The notes under the pieces are model-generated. The model did not search any database. It had not been told where the DNA came from and saw only the letters and a list, made by a program, of their open reading frames with translations. From positions 3,290,186-3,354,185 of the forward strand of contig OX442317.1 of the NCBI GenBank assembly GCA_949358305.1: a DNA stretch of 64,000 nt, given 5' to 3'. The position numbers were made by a program, and so were the translations under genes. The DNA comes from Strigamia acuminata. Taxonomy: Eukaryota > Arthropoda > Chilopoda > Geophilomorpha > Linotaeniidae. The stretch's first letter is position 1, and each line of letters begins with the position of its first letter. Of the stretch, positions 54,814 to 64,000 are shown in pieces.

Positions 54814-57241
54814 TTAATTTATATATCTATTATGTTACATCATTACTTTAGTTCCTGCAAAAGCAACTTATTCGAACCGTGCACTGTTGATACCGACTGT
54901 TGTCTACACTACAAATGCAGACGTGTTTATCATCGAAATAATTTAATAACGGCCAAGTCTCAGTTTATGTGTGTGTATTCTTACATGTGTTTCAATTTAC
55001 TGTGATTGTAACGTTCTTTGAAGCAACAAAAAATTCTTATGTAAGTTCTAACAAACAATAAAACTCTCATCAAACCTTTTATCGCTTGAAAAAAAAATAC
55101 CAAAGCATTACATCATCAATAACATCACCAACAAGAAATCTGCTCATCAGAAACTCTTGTATCATCAAATGTTCTTTCAAGTGTGACACATTTAACATTC
55201 TTAATGAAGGGAAAGAAAATTGAATCAAAAACCTATTATGGGAGATCCTGCAGTTCCCACATTAAATTAACGAGTGCAAATAATTAACAAGGGCGTACTG
55301 AAGGATTTCGAATAAATAAAGATTTGGATAATTATAAAGCTGAATTGCAAGTAATTTTATGCTGCTCAAACCGTTAATTAAATGCCATCTCTTCAAAATA
55401 AAGATATAAAAAAGTATATTTACTAGTAACATCAAATCCCAACATGTTTTTGATATGCACGAATAGGATTGTGATGTATTTACTTGTCGAAAAATGGTTT
55501 TTCTTACAAGACCATTCATATGTATGGGTCTTTGAGTGTATTCAACGTTTCTTTGCCAAATAATTTAGAAGATGGTTACATGGTTCAGCACTCGGTGGCA
55601 CAAATCGAATGTGCCAGTCACTCGCACAAAATAGTTGATGTGCTGTCCACTTAGAATGAAGTAGCGGGTTCTGTGATGCGTGTCTTGATCATCGCTTTTC
55701 TCTTGATGGCTTTTTTTGCCTTCTGTTGTTGTGAGCCTGTCATTGTGTCCATTTTAACCAAACCGTATATGGCACTCTTCTAAAATGGAACCCCGTTTCA
55801 TTAGACATTTCCAACTTTTGATTTAACAACCTTTGAAATTTACACATTTAGAAATAAAAAATAAAGAGAAATGAAAAATGAAACTGTTGGCTGTTGAATT
55901 ACGAATTTTCAGTGTTTTAACGAGTTTACTTTTTTTTTTTTTTTTTTCGTTTTTCTTTTACTTGTTCTTTACACACGTGCACTAATGATTCTTAGTAGAA
56001 TTCTCATTACCCAAAGTGCGTACAAGTAACCTTCTAAAAAGCTTGTTGCAATTATTTGCGAAAAGCTTCAAATGCATTCTCTTTTCAAATTATGCCTGCG
56101 AGGAAAGTGCTAATTATCAATTAACTGTAATCGTACAATTTATGGAAAATTTTTTTTTTGCATAAAATGATATCTGCATAAAATTATCAAGAATTACCTA
56201 ATCTTAAAAGAAAATACGATAAAAAAAATAAAAAAAAACACAAAAAAAAAATTGACATTTCTCACATAGCAAAAAAAAAAAGAGCTCTTTTGATTGGCCA
56301 ATTGGAAATGGTAAAAAATACAATTGATCGATTTTTTAACAAAACCAAAAAAAAAAAAAAATATTTTTTTTTAATTTAAATATTTTGTAATCTTCATTCT
56401 GCGTTATCCCACAAGCATGAAAGCCCAACTAATAGATAACCCCGAGAACAAGGAGCAGAATATTCCGCACCTGCAGAGCTTTAGCTTTAAAAATTTCCTA
56501 TTCAAAGAGTGTGTGAACAAATATCCACATGGTCCTCTGTCCGAGGGTTAAACATCGAAAATCGGCCATTTCCTTTCAGCCCACTTACAGGACGAGTCCT
56601 TTCGTGCAAATTACAAGAGTTCCAACACGTTTAAACTCGTTTATTTTACTTTTCCAATACGCCTATATCGACCCATCTCATGTTCTCTTCAAAAGGATTC
56701 ATTGATTAAATTCTTCCCAACTCTACGCCTAATTTGTCAACGTGTTTTACCATGCGCCCTAACCACGTCAAAAGTCATTAAACACAATCAACAGTTTATC
56801 CTTCTTCAACCACATTAATTGGACACTCGATACAATCAATAGCAATAAACACTGGAAAAACGAACGCCACAACCTCGTCAATTAATATAGAATTTGCGCT
56901 CCTTGTTGTTTGCAACTTCCGGAAAACTCATAACTCTAACGGCTCTAACACTACAACTGAAAACCCGATAGTATTTCACTATTGCGAAGAAACTTTCCTT
57001 CAGTTTAGCTGTTTTAAGTCTAGCGATAGATGGCATAAAAATCCACTGAGATTCATTGACATCTTTCTTGGTTCGGTCTCTTGACTCTGGAAAATGTGGT
57101 CAACCATCTTGTCTTGACCACGCAAGTATTAAAAAAAATAGACGGGGCAAATGCTGATGTCGTTAAATCTTAATGGTTCTTTATGCCTCCTTGTGGCCAA
57201 ACTTTCAACCAGCTGTACTGCAGCGAAAACTAAACTCTTAA
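54814..57241. other. AT-rich intergenic DNA
   Basis: No gene or RNA recognised. Holds poly-T (about 55930-55947) and several A-rich tracts (56220-56370). Open frames are short and AT-driven. Confidence 0.55.
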
Positions 57242-57380
57242 GCCATGTTCACACTTGAACCACTTTTCTACAAAACCCGCCCACTTTTAGAAAGTCTTGC
57301 GTGAACACTCGTTCCAGTTTTCTACAACTCGAAACAAAATGGCGACACTTCTACATAAGTGGTTCAAGTGTGAACTAGGC
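57242..57380. mobile_element. Short TIR element, 139 bp
   Basis: Terminal inverted repeats of 24 bp (GCCATGTTCACACTTGAACC at the left; the right end reversed reads GCCTAGTTCACACTTGAACC) with two mismatches. The target duplication is unclear. Confidence 0.6.
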
Positions 57381-57417
57381 ATTACATTTAGTCGCTAAAC
57401 TGTAATTTTAAACTATA

Positions 57418-57839
57418 CTCAAGTTGCACTCAAAAAGGCACCTCACAATGTGTACTCCCATTGGTCGAGCCAGTTTACTGGTGTAGTGATCCGGAAAAGT
57501 AGACCCAAACACCAGAATTGCATTACAGTGTACTGACATTGCAATCGATTGCCTAGGCAATGGCCTAAAATTCAAACTTCCAGACGATGTAAACAATAAA
57601 CACAACAAACTTGAGTTTGACATTTTTTAATGTGTAAAACTTCATTTTAATAATGGAAATAACATTTTTTATTAAATAAAATCAAAATAACATAAACTAA
57701 ACTAGTCATAACAATCACTACAATAAATAAAAATCAAAACTACTTCTTCTAGTAGTAGTATACAGTCTGAAGTTAGTAGTAAACTGGCTCGACCAATGGG
57801 AGTACACATTGTGAGGTGCCTTTTTGAGTGCAACTCGAG
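57418..57839. mobile_element. 422-bp long-TIR element with TA flanks
   Basis: Left arm CTCAAGTTGCACTCAAAAAG and onward (to about 57479) is the reverse complement of the right arm ending CTTTTTGAGTGCAACTCGAG, over about 62 bp with one mismatch. TA dinucleotides flank both ends (57416-57417, 57840-57841), as for Tc1/mariner-type elements. The inside is AT-rich and encodes nothing. Probably non-autonomous. Confidence 0.75.
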
Positions 57840-57855
57840 TATAGCCGCAATCACA

Positions 57856-57937
57856 GTCATTTAAACTTGTTCACATTTTTAAAACCAATCTAAATGTAAA
57901 AATTTACACGTTTTATATACAAACAAGTTTAAATGAC
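57856..57937. repeat. 82-bp hairpin
   Basis: GTCATTTAAACTTGTT at 57856-57871 pairs with its exact inverse at 57922-57937. It follows the TA-flanked element closely and could be a very small MITE. Confidence 0.6.
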
Positions 57938-60311
57938 GTTTTATGAATAGTATAAAACATGCTAATGAAATTCTAAAGAAAAAGTAATGCCCCGTCCCTT
58001 CACACTTTACAAGTTTAAATAAACGCACTTCCGACTTTTTTTTTACTCAAGACTTATTCAAGCAAATCCCAAATTACTCTTTCAATTATCTCTTGCAATC
58101 GAATTACAAGAAGATAAAAAAAAGCGGATGTTTAAACGAAATTAGCAAACTCAAATAAGTTGAATTTGATGATTATTTAAAGGGTCACTTGACTCGTCAT
58201 TTCCTTTTAATATCAATTAAAACAGCACAATCGAGTGCAATTTTGAAAGGGATAAAACATGACGAGTCACGAGCAATTTGAATTTGAAAGAGAGTTCATC
58301 TTGAAGATTGTTGAAAAGGGGTTCGCACAGTGTGTTTAGTAGACTTGAAAGTGTAAAAGCACGTTCTTGTTGGGCAAATGGTAGCAGTTGATTGTAATGC
58401 TAGCATCGAACGTGCTCGGCTCTACGATGTTCTACCCAATCGACACTCACTCAGATTCCTGTGAAAGAATGTGTGCGGAGTATTGAGATCACACAATGGG
58501 TCTTTGACTAAAGGCCTCTTGTCTGGGTGCTCAGATAACTTATTGAGAGCTTCCACTGACATTCGAATAGTAAATGGAATTTGTAATGGAACTTAGACGT
58601 GTATAGAATTCCTTTTCATACTGGAAACCTTTTCGCCAAATCTTTTTTCTTCAAAAACCATCTTTTGTATCGTCGCAAACATCCAAAACGCTCGGATTAA
58701 TCCACTTTTTCAGTTTGTATTTCCATTTATTCAAATTATCTCCTTTGTTATGCTAATTTTAGTAATTTATATATTTAAAAAAAAAATTAAAACGACGCAT
58801 CATATGGACCTACTAGCCAATTAATTCACGTCATAGTGAAAAAGAGTTAATTTTTCTGTATATTTTAAGTCTCAAAAATTAAATTGAATTAATGTGTGAA
58901 AAGTCGGTTTAATTAGCGCGTTTTGTCACGATTAATGAATTGGTTTTAAATGTAATTATCAGTAACACAACAATTTTAAAAAGAGAAACGGAACCCTCTT
59001 TTCACTTGCAATTAGCTAAATGAGTAACAGGAGGGTCTGCTTCGTGCAATTGTGGCTTAAATCTTTAAATTGCTTTTCGTAATCGGGCTTATGGGATGAT
59101 GAGAGACTAGATTAGCTCCATGTTGCAACTCTTAATGGGAATTTGTGGTGAAAATTAAGTTGAGTAAATGCCAAACGTTTCAAAACATACGAGTTTTACC
59201 AATCAGCTCGTTTATATCGCTAAATAACAAGGGAAAAAGAGCTTTTAAACTTTGTTTAATGCTAGAAACTTGTGCGCGCTTCATTTTTGCTCTTATCCTT
59301 CATCCAATGTCACCAACATCTGCTTTGCAAAGACATTACGATGACTTTCGAGCACGAGTATCCATCATTAAATTCATATAAAAACTCCTTTGCAACTGAC
59401 AAGTCACTTTGAAAAAAAAAAATATTTATTGAAAAATCATTTCAATATTTCACAAAAATAATAACATCGTTTATGTAATAATAAATTCCCATACCAAATA
59501 ATAAGTAAAGAATAAACAAAATTCATTTTTTGTTATTATTATTTTTTATACAATTGCATCTATCCATCAATTTGTTTATTTAGATGGGAAATGACAATCT
59601 TTCCGCCCATATTTAATTTAATCGAACTGCTGGTATATATTGTAATTCAGATTTTTCGTCATGAATTTCTCCCCCCCTTCTGTTTATTGCCGGATTTGGC
59701 GCCACAGGATGAGCAATGAGATTTTTCATTTTCCCGTGATGTCATCCAAGCGAAAGTCGAGTCGCTTTGAACGCCGTAATAAAAAGTAATAAGAGTTCAA
59801 TTCAAATTTATCCACACCACAACAGCACAATGAGTGTTGCCACAGTTTCCGACTATTTTATTTTACTTTATTTTTAAAAAAATAAAAATAAAATTTCTCC
59901 ATAAATTACCCAATAAAACAGTTAAACAAAAGGATTGATGATTATAAATTTAATGACTACATCGTAAAAACGTCCCCTCGGAGGATAATTTACAAATTTT
60001 CAATTACAAAGTTGTTTAGCACAGCACATTTAATTCGAAAATATTCTTCCTTTAAAAAAAAAAAAAAAAAAAAAATCCCACCCACTGATCAGCCAAAGAA
60101 AAATATTTTTCACTTGAGCCGTGCTGAGAAGCTAAGGGGCAGCTGCGCACAGAAAGGCTAAGAAACTCATAAAAGACAATTGAAAACAAATAAAACAAAA
60201 CATTGTGCGCCTCTCGGGGTACCGGACTTTGACTCCTGCCCTCAGTCCACTTCCCTACCGTAAGGGAGTACCCTGTTACTGTAAGGGGTTTACGGATTGG
60301 CTCCCGTAAAC
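57938..60311. other. AT-rich intergenic DNA
   Basis: No gene recognised. A small inverted pair GACTCGTCA/TGACGAGTC lies near 58190 and 58260. A poly-A run is at about 60054-60075. Confidence 0.55.
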
Positions 60312-60594
60312 TAGACTTTGACCGATACCGATATCGGCCAATATTTCGGTATTCGCCGATATCGGATCTGATATTTTTTGGCGTGGCCAATACCGATATT
60401 GCCACGTTTCTAAAACGATATATTTTATTAACGTTGTTAAATTTTAAATTTTAAATTTTTTAAATAAAATAAACGCAATTTTAATTCTCTTTTTTTTGGG
60501 GGGGAGAAAGGGGGTCCGGACATTTTAATTTTAATATCGGCGCAGGTTTCGGTATCGGCCGATATTGCAAAATATCGATATCGGTCAAAGTCTA
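60312..60594. mobile_element. hAT-like MITE, 283 bp
   Basis: TIR TAGACTTTGACCGATA at the left. The right end reversed reads TAGACTTTGACCGATA as well. Flanks CCGTAAAC (60304-60311) and CTGTAAAC (60595-60602) form an 8-bp target duplication with one mismatch, the size used by hAT elements. The interior is full of CGATATCGG-type motifs and a T8G8 stretch. No coding capacity. Confidence 0.8.
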
Positions 60595-63500
60595 CTGTAA
60601 ACCTCCATTGTTCGCCATCTTGTTTGACCTGTAATAAATTAGTCTTTCGCTGTCTTCTAACATGCAAGTACGTAACTGACTCCCATATTGCAAATTGCAA
60701 AGACTTTTTCTTCAGCTGCCCCTCGGCTTCCCCACACAACCAAAGTCATCTTTCTTAACCCAACAGTGGGCGGAAAATTCAACAAACAAAAAACATTTTC
60801 AAACTAAATCAAACCGCTCCAACTTCAGACAACAAATGACCCGAAACTAGCTCAAACATTATTTTCATGTTCCCCATTAAATCATCAAAAGAAAACCCAA
60901 GAAAACCCCACACAAAACATCTTGAAATTCACGTTTCCTTAACAATATCCACTTTCCAGCATTGTTTACGACTTTATTTCCCATGCACCAATAAAAATAA
61001 CAAACCCTATCACTTACAAGTGCCCAAGAAAAAAAAAAGAAAAAAAAACATCTTTGGATAACACAGATTTATCACTAAAACTCACTGACCATGAAACGAT
61101 GACATGGTTTGTTGTTGAGAAACAGGAATCCATTTTTCATGAGCACAACTTGGCAATTTCTTATCCACTTTATTCACAAAGCTCTTTGCGCATGTGGGAT
61201 TATGAATCAGACGCGGTAAACAAACACTCACAAATTGCTACAAGCTCATAATTTTACTCGTTACGACTATTGCAGAACATCTTATTTACTTTAATGCTCC
61301 AATTTTCATCGTTCCAGTCCGCAAAAAGAAAGTCTTGCTACTTTCTAATAAGTTTGCGTTGACAGCTGACACGCGTAAGCGGCAGCAGTTGTTTGATTAC
61401 CCACAATACAACATTTTGTGTCTCTCTCTCTCTACAATCAAAGTACAATTTGATTCCTAAGGGAAAACTGCCAGATGGTTATTGTACAATTTCTTTCTGT
61501 GTCTTATCAAATTCGAATCCAAAATTCTTCTTATTTTCTTCCTTTCTTAGAATTCTAATTGAACAACTTTTTAATTTCGTCTTGAAATTGTCGCGTGTCA
61601 TTAAGAATTATGTGACTCGTTACGTTTTCTAACACAAACTGAATTAGACGTGCTTAAATAACATGTCATTTTCAAACTTTCACGGCTCACACTCGATCTA
61701 TAATGCCTATCATCACCACTTGTTACCCGCATCCCTCGGTCTAATATAATGGCACTAGAGGCAAACTTGTGGCGTTTTGACACGAGCAATTTCAACCTAA
61801 CCTGCCGTATAACATTGCCATTCATTTACACCAACATATCACCCGGATTGAGGTAATTATGGACCAAAAAATAACCCAACCCTCTAATTATTATCCACCA
61901 ACTGCAGCGCGAAAACAGACCCACACTGCCACCACGAATTAACAAAAAATTGCAAAAATAACACACTTTCATCGTGTTAATATTTAAAAAAATACGTACA
62001 AATTATATTGCAATGTACAAAATGCTATTTTTGCTATTTTTGTTATTTTTGAACCACTTGAAGGCGCCATCTTGTAGCACGAGTTACATTCAATTCATGT
62101 TTAACAAGTCGCGTTAATTCTTTATAGAAGGCGCGCAGTTTTCATTTCATTGCAGCTCTTTGCGAAGTTCCGCTTAAAGCGGAGTGATATCTCTCGTGAT
62201 CTGGACTCGCTCTACTCACTGCTTACTTAAATTTAATGTATTTTATTTTCCTTCATCTCCCTAGGTCTTGTAAGTTTGTAAATTCACTTATAATACGCGG
62301 TAAAGTTAAAATTGTTATGCCACAGTGCGTTCTTTGCTGGTTGGTGACACATTGAGTCTGGCGACACCCGCGTTACTCATGATTACTGAGTGGTTGGTAA
62401 GTGTAGTTACAACCCATTAATTTAACACTCTTGCTCTCTATTCGGTTATGTACGCAAACAATTTGTTGAATTATAAATCACTTCGCCAACAACTAGAATA
62501 TTCCATAAATTAACGCGGTACTTACCGACTACACGTTGCGAAAGGAAAAAATAACTGTTTTAATTATTATTTATGATGATGGTACCAACTAAAAAAACAA
62601 AAATATTTATTTTAAATAAAATATAAAAAAAAATTCAAACCAAGATTAATACATTTCAACATTTCAAAGCAATTAATGCACTTACAATGTGACTAGTTGA
62701 AAGAGATTGCGATGACAAATGACGCCATTAGTCTGTTTTTGAGCCATTTTCCACTTTCTTATCATCTTTTAAGACTATTTCTTCCTGTCTGCTGCGTGTT
62801 ATAAGTTGCAGATGAAATCTTCATTTTTATTGATTGGTTTTATGTGGCCCTGGCGCACTCGTGAAAATTTTGTTGCTGAAATTATCTTTTATAAATTACG
62901 AGCAAAGAAAAAAATTAACTTTTTAAATTTAATTTAAAAAAAGAAGAAGAAAAAAAAAGTAAAAAAAAAAAAAAAAAAAAAAAATTCATGTTTTACGTAT
63001 TAGATTGGAAAACTCAATTTGCAACATACAGTTCAATAAAATTTAATGGCATCGCTTTTATTTCCACCTAATTTCTCACTACATTGAATTTGCATCCATG
63101 AATTGAGTAATTTTTTTATCTAAATGTAAATGACCACATGGTACTTCTCAGCAGCCAGCCAAAGCCAATGAGAAAAAGAGCAAACTTCATACATCATGCA
63201 TGGAGTGTTGCAAGCCAACTGCAAAGTAAAGTTGAAGGCGAACAGAAAACATCTTTTCAATCTGGCCAACAACTCCCAATGAGACAAGTCAAATTATAAT
63301 TCGTCACATTCCGACGCCAAATCGCTTATAATTAAATTTTGTACAAAAAAAAATATATAAAATAAAGAAATAAAAAGAGAGAGAGAGAGCGAAGCTATTT
63401 TATTGCTCCTGTCAAAACACGTCAACTAAATTGGACTTTCATGTCATTTTACGATTTATAATAATTATTGCCAAACTTATTTACATTTTAATTAACTTCT

Positions 63501-63910
63501 TCTTAATCATCCTCATCTAGAAATTAAACTACATTTTTTCTCCATTTTTATTTCTTAAATCTTAGGAGGGAATTAGTGATTTGTCAACAGGAAAAATTTC
63601 CACAAAATTTTTAATTTCCGCAATGCGCATGCGCATTTTGGCGATTTAAAAACATTTCCAATCAAACCGAAAATGCAAAAAAAAAACAAGATGAGTTTTT
63701 TTTTGCAATCTCGTGCTAATTTTGAAAACTCACGCAATATCTCGTGCCCAATCTCGTACAATCTCATACCAAAAGCCCCGGTATTGATTAGACCAAAGCT
63801 AGAATGGTAAAGTTTGATTCAGATTCATCACCAAGTAAAAGCCTGATAACTTGACCAAACTAGCTTCACTGCAGCACATCTGCGGAACACCATCCATAAC
63901 GTTGTGTTGC
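60595..63910. other. AT-rich intergenic DNA
   Basis: No gene recognised. Contains (TC)n near 61422-61433, poly-A about 62961-62984, (GA)n near 63378-63389, and a slightly CpG-richer patch at 62090-62400 with splice-like signals but no supported exon. Confidence 0.5.

Positions 63911-64000
<90 letters not shown>
63911..64000. repeat. (TAA)n microsatellite, runs off the window
   Basis: About 30 uninterrupted ATA/TAA steps to the last base. Confidence 0.98.

Noticed and set aside
60052-60739. Minus-strand frames of 117 and 100 codons
   Set aside because: They cross poly-A/T tracts and the hAT-like MITE; they are translations of the repeat.

Overview
The window is eukaryotic and most likely from an invertebrate animal. 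It holds two LTR retrotransposon coding complements, tens of kilobases of satellite and foldback repeats, several MITE-like elements and long homopolymers, with no bacterial operons or RNA genes. The Ty1/copia element has a primer-binding site matching the 3' end of animal initiator-Met tRNA. The satellites keep very many CpG dinucleotides, which argues against CpG-methylation decay. I cannot name the species.

Layout. (1) 1-1249: gag of a Ty3/gypsy element, already open at the left edge. (2) 1250-43128: about 41.9 kb of GC-rich repeats between that gag and its probable pol. It is two head-to-tail copies of one unit (A 1250-20921, B 20983-43128) separated by 61 bp. Unit A is a giant quasi-palindrome centred near 10.9 kb: outer 67-bp inverted repeats, foldback arms and an inner inverted segment all pair around that centre, where a GTTAAC-rich satellite array sits. 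The array has 53-bp monomers inside an 832-bp higher-order repeat. Unit B has one extra 832-bp unit plus one extra 53-bp monomer, and its right half is expanded by 1015-bp tandem duplications. (3) 7783-14565: an intact Ty1/copia retrotransposon with identical LTRs and a 5-bp target duplication, inserted in the array of unit A only. (4) 43133-48559: Ty3/gypsy pol (protease, RT, RNase H, five AT-hook-like motifs, integrase). (5) 48976-51858: a 91-aa ORF and an unrecognised 836-aa ORF with two CxxCxGxG zinc motifs and a coiled coil, apparently an extra gene of the gypsy element. (6) 52737-53233: probable 3' LTR. (7) 53234-64000: AT-rich noncoding DNA with at least four small TIR elements, ending in a (TAA)n microsatellite.

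How the parts relate. The gypsy gag, pol, third ORF and LTR look like one element of about 11 kb that was split when the repeat unit entered the end of gag. The unit then duplicated in tandem (only one base difference noticed over the 4.7 kb shared at the left ends). Copia then inserted into one copy. The repeat units appear to expand by exchange between short palindromic modules. The most unusual content is the giant palindromic unit and the 836-aa third ORF.
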